A DNA stretch of 42,212 nucleotides from Flavobacteriia bacterium. Lineage in GTDB: Bacteria > Bacteroidota > Bacteroidia > Flavobacteriales > Flavobacteriaceae. The notes beneath the pieces were generated by a model. The model was not told the DNA's origin. It did not search any database and saw only the letters and a list, made by a program, of their open reading frames with translations. Where the stretch lies: NCBI GenBank assembly GCA_010031465.1, contig RGZR01000003.1, positions 1 to 42,212 on the forward strand, written 5' to 3'. The translations under genes and the position numbers were made by a program. The stretch's first letter is position 1; each line of letters starts with the position of its first letter. Positions 9,298 through 19,200 of the stretch are shown here, piece by piece.

Positions 9298-9825
9298 TTA
9301 GTCTTCAACAGTAAGTGTGCGAATATAGTCTTCTAGCAAGGCAACATTTATACGTTGTCCTGTTTGTTGCTGTAGTTCAACACCTGGTGTATTAATTAGC
9401 GACCGCAGGGGTGTTAATGACCCACTGGATTCAGAAAGTGATTTTCCCGATATTACTGCCACTGCTGATGGGGCTTCTTGTAATTTTTCAGCTTTTCTTG
9501 AGGCAGAAATAATCACTTCATCAAATAAATTATCAGATTGTGGGAAAATACTTATAGATGAACTGTTTTGAACCGGAATAACTTGTGTGCCATATCCAAT
9601 ATATGAGACAACGAGATTAAAGGGAAAATCACGATTGGTGCTTATTTGAAACGCCCCATTTTCATCGGTTGTGGTTCCCTCAGAAGAATTCTCTATGATA
9701 ATATTGGCCCCAAAAAGGGGAATGCCCTCATTATCGAGAACTTGACCAGTTAGGCTTTGTTGAGCAAACAATAAAGGGCTTATAATTAAGAGAAGCAGTA
9801 AAATTTGAGCATAAGTAGATTTCAT
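9298..9825 (-). pseudogene. Truncated TonB-dependent receptor (N-terminal remnant)
   Basis: 175 codons beginning with a signal peptide (ends LLFAQQ), then a carboxypeptidase-regulatory-like beta-sandwich (about residues 22-100: LTGQVLDNEGIPLFGANI, GTTTDENGAF, VVSYIGYGTQVI), then the beginning of a plug domain (DEVIISASRKAEKLQEAPSAVAVI, RSLINTPGVELQQQTGQRINVAL). Full receptors of this type run to 700-1000 residues with a C-terminal 22-strand barrel. Here the reading frame passes directly from the mid-plug sequence GQRINVAL to an unrelated 13-residue tail and a stop, with only 54 bases before the next gene, so the barrel and most of the plug are missing. It cannot form a transporter; it is either an internal-deletion pseudogene or, less likely, a small secreted protein. 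It lies upstream of and on the same strand as the VWA-MoxR pair. Confidence 0.75.
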
Positions 9826-9896
9826 AAAGAGTTGAGATTTGAGATTTCACTTAAAGGTAATTTAATTTTAGGTTTTAATATTTTTATTAAATACTC

Positions 9897-9905
9897 TATA
9901 TTTGC
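9897..9905 (+). promoter_or_regulatory. Probable promoter -7 box for rimP-nusA-infB
   Basis: TATATTTGC matches the Bacteroidetes -7 consensus TAnnTTTG(C) exactly. A T-rich stretch lies about 20 bases upstream in place of a clear -33 TTTG. Transcription would start near 9909, giving a leader of about 57 nucleotides that contains the hairpin at 9934-9963. Confidence 0.6.
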
Positions 9906-9933
9906 CCAGAATTTTATCGACAACAGTTTAGGT

Positions 9934-9963
9934 AAGAGGAGACATTAGGTCCCCTTTTTTTTT
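9934..9963 (+). promoter_or_regulatory. Terminator-like hairpin in the rimP leader
   Basis: Arms AAGAGGAGAC (9934-9943) and GTCCCCTTTT (9949-9958) pair over ten positions with one A-C mismatch and one G-U pair, loop ATTAG, and the 3' arm runs into a tract of nine T (9955-9963) that ends two bases before the rimP ATG. This is the shape of an intrinsic terminator placed in a 5' leader, so it could act as an attenuator or as a protein-binding site controlling rimP-nusA-infB. Alternatively the U tract simply serves as an unstructured ribosome-loading region. The structure was found by eye, not by an energy calculation. Confidence 0.5.
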
Positions 9964-9965
9964 AT

Positions 9966-10427
9966 ATGACATTGAAAGATCGTGTAACGGAATTAGTAGT
10001 AACGGCACTAGAAACCCGTAAAGATTTATTTTTGATTGAGTATACTGTAACTCCAGATCAAAAAATTAAAGTCTTCATTGACGGGGATAAAGGTGTGCAA
10101 CTTCAAGATTGTATTGATATAAGTCGACATATAGAAAATCAATTGGATCGCGAAGAATACGATTTTTCATTAGAGGTTGCCTCTGCGGGCGTAGGAAGTA
10201 ACTTGAAAAAGGTAAGACAGTATCAAAACAACATTGGACGAAAATTACGCGTAGAAATCGAAGGGGTAAAACCCTTAGAAGGCACCTTAGTTAAAGCAGA
10301 TGAAAATACGTTTACCCTTATGTGGAGACAACGTGAGCCCAAGCCCATAGGCAAAGGAAAAATAACCGTAACCAAAGAAGAAACCCTTTCGTACGATGCC
10401 ATTGCTAGTGCGATTGTTTTAGTATAA
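9966..10427 (+). CDS. rimP: Ribosome maturation factor RimP
   Basis: A 153-residue cytoplasmic protein needed for maturation of the 30S subunit. It shows the two RimP domains: an N-terminal alpha/beta domain with FLIEYTVTPDQKIKVFIDGDKGVQLQDCIDISRHIE-like order, including the conserved D-x-D/G-G region and the SR motif, then EVASAGVGSNLKKVRQY (the family usually has VSSPGxxRPL here), and a C-terminal SH3-like barrel (IGRKLRVEIEG to the end). First gene of the classic rimP-nusA-infB cluster; nusA starts 17 bases after its stop. The ATG follows a run of nine T rather than a Shine-Dalgarno sequence, as is usual in Bacteroidetes. Confidence 0.95.
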   Translation: MTLKDRVTELVVTALETRKDLFLIEYTVTPDQKIKVFIDGDKGVQLQDCIDISRHIENQLDREEYDFSLEVASAGVGSNLKKVRQYQNNIGRKLRVEIEGVKPLEGTLVKADENTFTLMWRQREPKPIGKGKITVTKEETLSYDAIASAIVLV

Positions 10428-10444
10428 AAAGTAATTTAATAAAA

Positions 10445-11677
10445 ATGGAAAATTTAGCATTAATCGATTCTTTTTCAGAATTCAAAGACGACAAGCTTAT
10501 TGACAGAGTTACCTTAATGGTAATTTTAGAAGATGTTTTTAAAAGTACCTTAAAACGTAAATTTGGATCAGATGAAAACTTTGATATCATTATCAATCCA
10601 GACAAAGGCGATTTAGAGATATGGCGAAACCGAATTGTGGTAGCTGATGGAGAGGTAGAAGATCCAAATCAAGAAATTGAACTCTCAGCAGCCCGAAGAA
10701 TTGAGCCTGATTTTGAAGTTGGGGAGGATGTATCCGAAGAAGTTAAGTTAATAGATTTGGGGCGTCGCTCAATTCAATATTTACGTCAAAATTTGGTCGC
10801 TCGAATTTTTGAACACGACAGTACCAACGTATTTAAGCAATTTAAAGATCGGGAAGGAGAACTCTACACTGCTGAAGTGCACCATATTCGCAACCGTGAA
10901 GTCATTTTATTAGACGATGACGGAAATGAAATTATATTAACTAAAGACCGACAAATTCCCAGTGATTTTTTCAGAAAAGGAGACAATGTTAGAGGGATAA
11001 TAGAGAGTGTAGAATTGAGAGGAAATAAACCTAGAATTCTTTTATCGCGAACCTCGCCCATCTTTTTGGAGAAATTATTTGAACAAGAAATACCTGAAGT
11101 ATTTGACGGTTTGATAACAATAAAAAAAGCCGTTCGTATCCCCGGTGAAAAAGCCAAAGTGGCTGTAGATTCTTACGATGACCGTATAGACCCAGTGGGT
11201 GCTTGTGTGGGAATGAAAGGATCAAGAATTCACGGAATAGTTCGGGAGTTAGGGAATGAAAATATAGATGTAATTAATTACACAAACAATTTACAGTTAT
11301 TTATTTCTCGTGCATTGAGTCCGGCCAAGGTAAATTCATTAAAAATAGACGAAGACACCAAACGTGTTGAGGTCTTTTTAAACCCTGAAGAGGTATCGAA
11401 AGCTATCGGGAAAGGGGGCGCCAACATTAGACTCGCAGGTAAATTAACAGGATATGAAATTGATGTTTACCGCGAAGGTGCAGAAGAAGATATTGAACTT
11501 AAAGAATTCAGTGATGAAATCGAACAATGGGTTATTGATGAGTTCAAAAAAGCAGGTCTAGATACAGCAAAAAGTATTTTAGAACTTGATAAAGAAGAAT
11601 TAATTAAAAGAACCGACTTAGAAGAGGAAACCGTATTGGATGTGATTAAAATCCTCAAAGCGGAGTTTGAAGAATAG
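10445..11677 (+). CDS. nusA: Transcription termination/antitermination factor NusA
   Basis: A 410-residue RNA-polymerase-associated factor that modulates pausing, Rho-dependent and intrinsic termination, and antitermination. Order of domains: N-terminal polymerase-binding domain (1 to about 125), S1 domain (about 130-200, ending GIIESVELRGNKPRILLSR), KH1 (about 230-300 with GACVGMKGSRIHGI) and KH2 (about 300-350 with AIGKGGANIRLAG). The C-terminal ~60 residues form a single helix-hairpin-helix-like acidic domain, shorter than the two AR repeats of enterobacterial NusA. It sits between rimP and infB in the conserved cluster, 17 bases after rimP and 42 bases before infB. Confidence 0.96.
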   Translation: MENLALIDSFSEFKDDKLIDRVTLMVILEDVFKSTLKRKFGSDENFDIIINPDKGDLEIWRNRIVVADGEVEDPNQEIELSAARRIEPDFEVGEDVSEEVKLIDLGRRSIQYLRQNLVARIFEHDSTNVFKQFKDREGELYTAEVHHIRNREVILLDDDGNEIILTKDRQIPSDFFRKGDNVRGIIESVELRGNKPRILLSRTSPIFLEKLFEQEIPEVFDGLITIKKAVRIPGEKAKVAVDSYDDRIDPVGACVGMKGSRIHGIVRELGNENIDVINYTNNLQLFISRALSPAKVNSLKIDEDTKRVEVFLNPEEVSKAIGKGGANIRLAGKLTGYEIDVYREGAEEDIELKEFSDEIEQWVIDEFKKAGLDTAKSILELDKEELIKRTDLEEETVLDVIKILKAEFEE

Positions 11678-11694
11678 ACTGGAAAAAATATTCT

Positions 11695-11703
11695 TATTTT
11701 TGC
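11695..11703 (+). promoter_or_regulatory. Possible internal promoter -7 box for infB
   Basis: TATTTTTGC in the 42-base nusA-infB gap fits TAnnTTTG(C), ending 16 bases before the infB ATG. A TTTG lies at 11666-11669 inside the nusA 3' end, but the 25-base spacing is longer than the usual ~19-20. Plausible secondary promoter that would let infB be expressed independently of the leader hairpin. Confidence 0.42.
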
Positions 11704-11719
11704 AAACAGATAAAAAAAT

Positions 11720-14353
11720 ATGTCAGAACAACCTAGTATTCGGCTCAACAAAGTATTACGGGAATTAAATATTTCTCTTGATCGTGTTGTCGAATTTTTA
11801 GCTCAAAAAAATATCGAGGTAGAAGCGCGCCCCACCACTAAAATTACCAGTGAGGTTTACAACGTGCTTTTGGATGAATTCGAAACGGATAAATCAAAAA
11901 AAGATGCCTCGCATGAAGTGGGTGAAGTAAAACGTAAGGAAAAAGAAAACCTTCGTATTATTCAAGAACAAAAAGAGCAAGAACGGTTAGATCTGATTGC
12001 TAAAAAAGAAGCTTTAAAAACGAATCGAGTTGCCCTAGAGAAACCTAAATCACTGGGTAAAATTGATTTGGAGGCGTTGAAAAAACCTGCTGTTGTAAAA
12101 CCAAAAGAGGAAGTTGCCCCTGTAGAGCCGGAACCCGAAGTTGTGCCTGAAGTTGCACCTGAAGCAGTTGAGGTTGTTGAGCCAGTTGCAGAACCTGTAG
12201 TGCAAGAAGAAAAGAAGGAGCCCCAGGCAGAAGCGACTTTAGACACCTTAAAGACACAATACAAAAAGTTAACGGGGCCTGTTAAAACAGGACAAACGAT
12301 CAATCTTGATGAGGTTAACAAGAAAGAAAAAACAGTAGAAGAAGCACGAAAGCGCAAAAGAAAACGAATAAGTAAGGACGTAAAGCCGTCAAATAAAACC
12401 TCAAATAATTCCAGAAAACCAAACACGCCACTCATCAAAAAAGAGGAGCCCTCTGATGAAGAAGTTCAAAAGCAGATTCGAGAAACCTTAGAAAAACTTC
12501 AAGGTAAATCTGGAAAATCAAAAGGCGCAAAATACCGAAGAGATAAACGTTCCCAACACCGTCAAAAAACGGAAGATGAAATGGCTCAAATGGAAGCGGA
12601 AAGTAAAGTAATTCGGGTAACCGAATTTATTACCGTAGGTGAAGTTGCAACCATGATGAATGTTTCTTCCACGGAAATCATTTCTGCCTGTATGAGTTTA
12701 GGAATCATGGTAACAATGAACCAACGTCTAGATGCAGAAACCCTAAGTATAGTAGCAGATGAATTTGGTTTTGAAGTCACTTTTGAAAAAGCAGAACTAG
12801 AAGAAAACATCAATGAAGTAGAAGATCGAGAAGAAGACCTTATCTCTCGTGGCCCGATTGTTACCGTAATGGGACATGTAGATCACGGTAAAACCTCATT
12901 GCTGGATTACATTCGAAACGAGAACGTTATTGCGGGAGAATCAGGAGGAATTACACAGCACATTGGAGCCTATGGTGTTACGCTCGATAGCGGACAAAAA
13001 ATCACATTTTTAGATACTCCCGGTCACGAAGCATTTACCGCCATGCGTGCCCGAGGAGCACAGGTAACCGATATAGCAATTATTGTAGTTGCAGCAGATG
13101 ACGATATAATGCCACAAACGAAAGAAGCCATAAGTCATGCTCAGGCCGCTGGTGTCCCCATCGTTTTTGCAATCAACAAAGTTGATAAACCGGATGCCAA
13201 TCCCGAGAAAATTAAAGAAGCCCTAGCCAACATGAATTTAATGGTTGAAGATTGGGGGGGTAAAGTCCAATCCCATGACGTTTCCGCATTAAAAGGAACC
13301 GGGGTGAAAGAACTCTTAGAAAAAGTCTTACTCGAAGCTGAATTACTAGAATTAAAAGCAAATCCTTCGCGTCAAGCTAAAGGAACAGTAGTTGAAGCCT
13401 ATTTAGATAAAGGAAGAGGGTATGTTTCAACAGTATTAGTTCAAAATGGGACATTGAAAAAAGGAGATTATATGCTTGCTGGAAAACACAGCGGTAAAGT
13501 AAAGGCACTATTCAATGAAAGAGGAACTCCTCTAAATGAAGCTCCTCCGGCTACACCCGTTTCCATTCTTGGATTAGATGGAGCCCCACAAGCGGGGGAT
13601 TCATTTCATGTATTGGAAGATGAACGGGAAGCAAAACAAATTGCGGCAAAACGCACACAATTAATTCGTGAACAAAGTGTTCGAACGCAACGTCATATCA
13701 CACTTGATGAAATCGGTAGACGTATAGCCTTGGGTGAGTTTAAAGAACTTAATATCATTCTAAAAGGAGATGTTGATGGATCTGTAGAAGCATTAACCGA
13801 TTCGCTGCAAAAACTTTCTACCGACGAAATCGAAATAAAAATCATACACAAAGGAGTAGGAGCCATTACAGAATCTGACGTATTACTTGCCTCAGCCTCT
13901 GATGCTATTGTTATTGGTTTTAATGTTCGACCCATGGGCAATGCCCGTATGTTAGCTGATAAGGAAGAGATAGATATCCGCTCGTATTCCATTATCTATG
14001 ATGCCATTAACGACATTAAAGATGCTATGGAAGGTATGCTTTCCCCAGAACTTCGTGAAGAAATTACGGGAACCGCTGAAATTCGTGAAACCTTTAAAAT
14101 TTCTAAAATTGGAACCATTGCAGGATGTATGGTAACCACAGGTAAGATTTATAAAAATTCGGGTATCCGATTAATCCGTGAAGGTGTTGTTGTGTTTACA
14201 GGAAGTTTAATTTCTTTAAAACGCTTTAAAGACGATGTTAAAGAAGTGTCCAAAGGTTATGATTGCGGATTACAAGTTAAAAACTACAACGACATTAAAG
14301 AAGGAGATGTTTTGGAATGCTTCCAAGAAATAGCCGTAAAAAAATCACTCTAG
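11720..14353 (+). CDS. infB: Translation initiation factor IF-2
   Basis: GTPase of 877 residues that brings initiator tRNA to the 30S subunit and promotes subunit joining. The N-terminus carries an IF2-N-like motif ([20 protein letters not shown], residues 7-26). Residues ~55-290 are a disordered, charged stretch with a Glu/Pro/Val-rich segment followed by Lys/Arg-rich blocks, as is usual for Bacteroidetes IF-2. The GTPase domain has G1 GHVDHGKT (385-392), G3 DTPGH (from 432) and G4 NKVD (486-489); domains II, III and IV follow to the conserved C-terminus around [18 protein letters not shown]. Last gene of rimP-nusA-infB; its end overlaps the convergent SPOR gene by nine bases. Confidence 0.97.
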   Translation: MSEQPSIRLNKVLRELNISLDRVVEFLAQKNIEVEARPTTKITSEVYNVLLDEFETDKSKKDASHEVGEVKRKEKENLRIIQEQKEQERLDLIAKKEALKTNRVALEKPKSLGKIDLEALKKPAVVKPKEEVAPVEPEPEVVPEVAPEAVEVVEPVAEPVVQEEKKEPQAEATLDTLKTQYKKLTGPVKTGQTINLDEVNKKEKTVEEARKRKRKRISKDVKPSNKTSNNSRKPNTPLIKKEEPSDEEVQKQIRETLEKLQGKSGKSKGAKYRRDKRSQHRQKTEDEMAQMEAESKVIRVTEFITVGEVATMMNVSSTEIISACMSLGIMVTMNQRLDAETLSIVADEFGFEVTFEKAELEENINEVEDREEDLISRGPIVTVMGHVDHGKTSLLDYIRNENVIAGESGGITQHIGAYGVTLDSGQKITFLDTPGHEAFTAMRARGAQVTDIAIIVVAADDDIMPQTKEAISHAQAAGVPIVFAINKVDKPDANPEKIKEALANMNLMVEDWGGKVQSHDVSALKGTGVKELLEKVLLEAELLELKANPSRQAKGTVVEAYLDKGRGYVSTVLVQNGTLKKGDYMLAGKHSGKVKALFNERGTPLNEAPPATPVSILGLDGAPQAGDSFHVLEDEREAKQIAAKRTQLIREQSVRTQRHITLDEIGRRIALGEFKELNIILKGDVDGSVEALTDSLQKLSTDEIEIKIIHKGVGAITESDVLLASASDAIVIGFNVRPMGNARMLADKEEIDIRSYSIIYDAINDIKDAMEGMLSPELREEITGTAEIRETFKISKIGTIAGCMVTTGKIYKNSGIRLIREGVVVFTGSLISLKRFKDDVKEVSKGYDCGLQVKNYNDIKEGDVLECFQEIAVKKSL

Positions 14354-14740
14354 TATAAGGTCTCTTCGGGTCAATAAAAAAGCAGCAGGAAATGTTTTTT
14401 TCACGGTATCAAGGGTTTTTAACCCTTCAATTTTATCTTTAAACCGACCCGCTTGTACTTTGTAATTTGGAGTTTCAAAACTCAAATTCACAGCAATGTG
14501 AGGAAAAGATTCTTGAAATGACTCGAGAGTTTCATTGGCAACATCCAAATTTCCGTAATACAACTGTAAGGTAAAATACTCACTCTCGTAACGTGCCCTA
14601 TCTAATGAAATTTTCAAATTTAGAAGGGTATCCAATTTTGCATCTTGTTTAACGAGCACTTTGTATTCTTGTGAAAATAAAAAAGTACTGTATATTGACA
14701 AAGTCAACAAATACAAGGTTTTACAGTCAATTGCTTTCAT
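14345..14740 (-). CDS. SPOR-domain protein, secreted
   Basis: A 131-residue protein counted from the ATG at 14740; a TTG five codons upstream is possible but the ATG gives the better signal peptide ([23 protein letters not shown]). The mature part ends in a SPOR-like domain of about 75 residues containing [19 protein letters not shown] and [19 protein letters not shown] domains bind denuded septal peptidoglycan glycans. The segment before it ([23 protein letters not shown]) looks like a preceding half-repeat. Role is probably at the cell envelope or septum. It is convergent with infB, overlapping nine bases, and has no partner on its own strand. Family call is moderately strong; precise role unknown. 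Confidence 0.72.
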   Translation of the reverse strand: MKAIDCKTLYLLTLSIYSTFLFSQEYKVLVKQDAKLDTLLNLKISLDRARYESEYFTLQLYYGNLDVANETLESFQESFPHIAVNLSFETPNYKVQAGRFKDKIEGLKTLDTVKKTFPAAFLLTRRDLILE

Positions 14741-14864
14741 TTTACAAAAGAACAAATTTTTAATTTTATGGAATAAGTATTTAACAAAATTTACTGGTTA
14801 TTTAGAATCAATATAAATTATAAAATTCTACATTTTTAAACCGAAGAAAAAGTGTTCTATGACT

Positions 14865-14873
14865 TATTTTTGC
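14865..14873 (+). promoter_or_regulatory. Probable promoter -7 box of the act-cox operon
   Basis: TATTTTTGC fits the Bacteroidetes TAnnTTTG(C) -7 element within a 184-base AT-rich intergenic region between the divergent SPOR gene and actA. Transcription would start near 14878. No strong -33 TTTG is evident at the expected distance. No other promoter-like box is seen in the 11 kb operon downstream. Confidence 0.5.
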
Positions 14874-14924
14874 TCTGGATTTTAGACAAAAAATTTGAAC
14901 AATTCAATACATTCAAAAATTCGG

Positions 14925-16205
14925 ATGAAAGTGAGGAATCAATTAACGTCCTTTCTATCCCTTCTTCTTATTTCAGTCAGCTTACTGACATTTCAAAACA
15001 CTTTTGCACAAGATGATCCCGCAGTAACGGCTGGGAAAGCATTATTTAATGCAAATTGTGCGGCATGTCATAAATTGAATAAACGAGCAGTAGGGCCAGC
15101 ATTAAAGGGAGTTTCTGCAAAGTATGACAAGGAATGGTTGTACAGTTGGATAAAAAATAGCACGGCAATGGTCAAATCTGGAGATGCCCAGGCCGTAGCC
15201 ATCTATGAAGAATACAATGGTTCAGTAATGACCTCATTTCCTCAATTGTCCAATGAGGACATCGACAACATACTAGCCTACACAGATTACACACCCCCCG
15301 CAGCAGCCGCAGCAGCTTCAGCTGCCGCAGGTGCGACCGCTGCCAATTCTGCTGGTCCCGACAATACCTTAATTCTGATTGCCCTAATTTTGGTGTTTGG
15401 AATTTTAGTGGTCATGCTTTTCTTAGTTCAACGAACACTACTGAGAATTGCAGATGCAAGTGGAGTAGAAATTCGTCCTGTTGCCAAACCAAAACGGACA
15501 CCCCTTTGGCTTGCTTTTGTTCAAAATCAATTTTTGGTTTTCCTAAGTGTCGTTCTACTGCTTCTTAGCAGTGCTTACTTCGCCTACGGGTATTTTATGC
15601 AAGTGGGAGTTGACCAAGGGTATATGCCAGTTCAACCTATCCATTACTCTCACAAAATCCACGCGGGCGCAAACCAAATAGAATGTAAATATTGTCATTC
15701 GTCAGCACGGGTATCAAAACATTCAGGCATTCCCTCTTTAAATGTTTGTATGAACTGTCATCAAAACATAGCAGAATACAACGGAGAAGAAGATCTTGAA
15801 AACGGATATACTAAAGATTTTTATACCAAAGAAATTAAAAAATTATACGCTGCCGTGGGCTGGGATGAAGAAAGCCAGAGCTATACAGGAGAAACACAAC
15901 CTGTAAAGTGGGTAAGAATTCACAACCTACCTGATTTTGTTTATTTTAATCATGCTCAGCACGTTGAAGTAGGACAAATTGAGTGTCAAAAATGTCATGG
16001 TCCTGTAGAAGAAATGGAAGTGATGTACCAGTATTCCCCACTTACTATGGGATGGTGTATCAACTGTCACCGTGAAACTAACGTGAAAGTGGAAAGTAAT
16101 GAATACTACACAAAAATTCATGAAGCTCTTTCCAAAAAATACGGTGTTGAAAAATTAACGGTTGCTCAGATGGGTGGCTTAGAATGTGGTAAATGTCACT
16201 ATTAA
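14925..16205 (+). CDS. actA: Alternative complex III subunit ActA, fused to an N-terminal monoheme cytochrome c
   Basis: Multiheme c-type cytochrome of the quinol-oxidising alternative complex III, facing the periplasm. I place the start at the ATG 14925 (426 residues) because a signal peptide follows directly (RNQLTSFLSLLLISVSLLTF, cleavage near FAQ); an in-frame TTG at 14895 would only prepend ten polar residues. Residues ~30-125 are a monoheme cytochrome c domain with CAACH at 45-49; an Ala-rich linker and a membrane segment follow, then a second membrane segment (FLSVVLLLLSSAYFAYGYF), then five CxxCH motifs (CKYCH, CMNCH, CQKCH, CINCH, CGKCH), the last two residues from the C-terminus. 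Six heme sites in total. First gene of actABCDEF-coxBA; actB starts 19 bases later. Confidence 0.93.
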   Translation: MKVRNQLTSFLSLLLISVSLLTFQNTFAQDDPAVTAGKALFNANCAACHKLNKRAVGPALKGVSAKYDKEWLYSWIKNSTAMVKSGDAQAVAIYEEYNGSVMTSFPQLSNEDIDNILAYTDYTPPAAAAAASAAAGATAANSAGPDNTLILIALILVFGILVVMLFLVQRTLLRIADASGVEIRPVAKPKRTPLWLAFVQNQFLVFLSVVLLLLSSAYFAYGYFMQVGVDQGYMPVQPIHYSHKIHAGANQIECKYCHSSARVSKHSGIPSLNVCMNCHQNIAEYNGEEDLENGYTKDFYTKEIKKLYAAVGWDEESQSYTGETQPVKWVRIHNLPDFVYFNHAQHVEVGQIECQKCHGPVEEMEVMYQYSPLTMGWCINCHRETNVKVESNEYYTKIHEALSKKYGVEKLTVAQMGGLECGKCHY

Positions 16206-16224
16206 AAGTCGATTGATAAAGCAT

Positions 16225-19200
16225 ATGGCATCAAACAAAACATACTGGAAAAATATTGATCAGTTGGATCCTACAAATGAAGAGGTTCAATCGTTGGAGC
16301 AAAATGAATTTGCTTCTCAATTGCCTAAAGATTTTTTGACGGATGAAAGAACTTTGGCGGACAGTAATACCTCACGAAGAGACTTTTTAAAATATGTTGG
16401 ATTCAGTACTGCTGCAGCATCACTTGCAGCCTGTGAGGGTCCTGTTATTAAGTCTGTACCTTATGTAGTTCAACCTGAACAAATTCGTCCTGGGATAGCC
16501 AACTACTACGCCACAACTATGGCCGATGGATTTGATTTTTGTAGTGTTTTAGTCAAAACTAGAGAGGGACGTCCGATCAAAATTGAAAGTAATCCCGATG
16601 CGCCAACCCTTGGGGTAGCTAATGCCCGAGTACATGCCTCTGTATTGTCAATGTATGATACAAAACGATTACAAGGCCCCTTAGCTCAGGGTGAAGACAT
16701 TTCTTGGGACAATCTATATCAACAAGTAGGGGCAATGCTTAAAGCATTAGCAGCTACAAATAAAAAGGTGGTCTTAATGACCCCAACATTGGCAAGTCCA
16801 ACTTCCCACAAAATCATTCAAGAGTTTATCACTGCATTCCCTAATGTATCTCATGTTATTTATGATACTATTTCTGACGATGCCGCATTAAATGCTTACC
16901 AAAAATATTATGGTATTCGGGGTCTAGCTGAGTATGATTTCTCTCTTGCCAAAACAATTGTATCCGTAGATGCGGATTTTCTTGGCGATTGGCAAGGTGG
17001 GGGCTATTCAAAAGGCTATGCTGCTGGACGTGTACCTAAAAAACACAATCAAAAAGTGGACATGTCTTGGCATATGCAGATCGAGTCAAATATGTCTCTT
17101 TCAGGAGCAAATGCAGACCATAGAATACCCACTACTCCCGCCGTACAAATGAATGTATTGGCTTACATTCACGATCAGCTTACGAGAGGCAATAGTGCTG
17201 TTTCTCTTTCAGAAGAGGTGAAAACAGCTGTTGATCAAGCTGTGGTTCGACTTCGAACAGCAGGCAGTGACGCTGTAGTTGTTTCCGGATTAACAAATGA
17301 AACGGCTCAAGAAACCGTATTGGCCATAAATTCTTACTTACAAAGCAAAGCCTTTCAACCTGAGCAACCACGTCGTATTCGTCAAGGAAACGCTATGCAA
17401 GTACAAGAAGCCTTTGAAGGAATTCAAAAGGGTTCAATACAGGGGTTAATTAGTGTAAATATCAACCCAGTATTTACTTCTGCTGGAGGTGCTCAATTAG
17501 GCGAAGCCATCAAAAATCTTGAATTTTCACTTGCTTTTACCTCAAAACTTGATGAAACTGCAGCCCAATGCCAATTTGTTGCTGCAACACCTCATTACTT
17601 AGAAGCCTGGGGAGATTATGAATTGAAAGCAGGTCATTATGCCTTGGCTCAGCCAACCATAAAACCTTTATTTGATACGCAACAGTTTCAAGATGTTTTT
17701 CTTCGCTTAGCCGGACAAAATCAAAAATATTACGATGCAATTAAAGCGCATTGGAACGAAGCCATTCTAGGAAGTACTTCTTGGAACAAGGCATTACATG
17801 ATGGCTACTTTGCTTCAGCAACCAATTCTGAGGCGACTACTCCCGATTTTAGCAACCTAGACCTGTCAGCATTACGCACTGCCCAGGCACCTCAAATGAG
17901 TTTGGTTCTCTACACCAAAACCGGAATGGGAGATGGACAACAAGCGAATAACCCTTGGTTACAAGAGTTTCCAGATCCGATAACCCGTGTAAGTTGGGAC
18001 AATTACCTTACGGTTTCTATGTCGGATGCAAAAGCCTTTGGGCTTACCAACAGAAACACCTCAAATGGTGCGCTAAACGGAAGCTATGCAAATGTTAAAG
18101 TAGGAGAAACTTCTCTTAAAGTTCCTGTTGTAATCCAACCGGGTCAAGCCAAAGGTACTGTTGGATTGTCTTTCGGATACGGAAAACGTAACGGCTTACA
18201 AGACGAGATGCAAACAGGTGTTAATGCCTATGAATTGTATCTAAAGGCGCAAAAAACACAAACGGTATCCATAACTTCTTCAGAGGGTGAACATGAATTT
18301 GCTTGTGTTCAATTGCACAACACACTAATGGGACGTGGCGATATAGTTAAAGAAACTACTTTAGAAGTTTTTAGCACTAAAAATAAATCGCAATGGAATC
18401 CAATGCCTCAGGTATCCAAAAATCACATGGAATTTGATGTGACTTCACCAGAGGTAGATTTATGGCAAGAGTTTGATCGCAGTATAGGACACCATTTTAA
18501 TCTTTCTATTGATTTAAATTCCTGTACAGGTTGCGGCGCTTGTGTTATTGCTTGCCATGCTGAAAACAATGTTCCTGTGGTTGGTAAAAGCGAAATTCGT
18601 CGTTCACGCGATATGCATTGGTTGCGAATTGACCGATACTATTCTTCTGCCACTACTTTTGAAGGAGACAACGATACCAAAGAAGCTATATCAGGTGTTG
18701 GTGATTCATTGAGTACATTTAATGAAATGGAAAAAGCAGCTGAGAATCCACAAGTGGCATTCCAACCTGTAATGTGTCAGCACTGTAACCACGCTCCTTG
18801 CGAAACCGTATGTCCGGTAGCAGCTACCTCACACGGAAGACAAGGACAAAACCATATGGCTTATAACCGTTGTGTGGGGACTCGCTATTGTGCAAACAAT
18901 TGTCCGTATAAAGTACGTCGATTTAACTGGTTCTTATATAACAAGAATGATGAGTTTGATTATCATATGAATAATGACCTGGGCCGTATGGTGTTAAATC
19001 CTGATGTAGTTGTTCGTTCAAGAGGGGTAATGGAGAAATGTTCAATGTGTATTCAAATGACACAGAAAACAATTCTTGATGCAAAACTCAAAGGAGAAGA
19101 AATTACAGACGGAACTTTCCAAACGGCTTGCTCAAATGCTTGTACTACCGGAGCAATGGTGTTTGGAGATTTAAATGATAAAGAAAGTAAAGTAGCGGCT

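Noticed and set aside
11962-12438. Antisense ORF of 158 codons within infB, rich in Ser/Thr/Gly
   Set aside because: It is the mirror of the low-complexity charged region of IF-2 and has no family resemblance of its own.
14895-14924. TTG start for actA ten codons upstream
   Set aside because: The residues added are polar and precede the signal peptide; the ATG at 14925 gives a normal signal peptide.
15300-15360. GCA/GCC repeat in actA as a possible tandem repeat element
   Set aside because: It encodes the Ala-rich linker between the cytochrome domain and the membrane segment, an ordinary low-complexity linker.
16186-16224. Upstream extension of actB starting inside actA
   Set aside because: The 13 extra residues (MVNVTIKSRLIKH) overlap actA's end and are not ActB-like; an ATG at 16225 sits at the right place.
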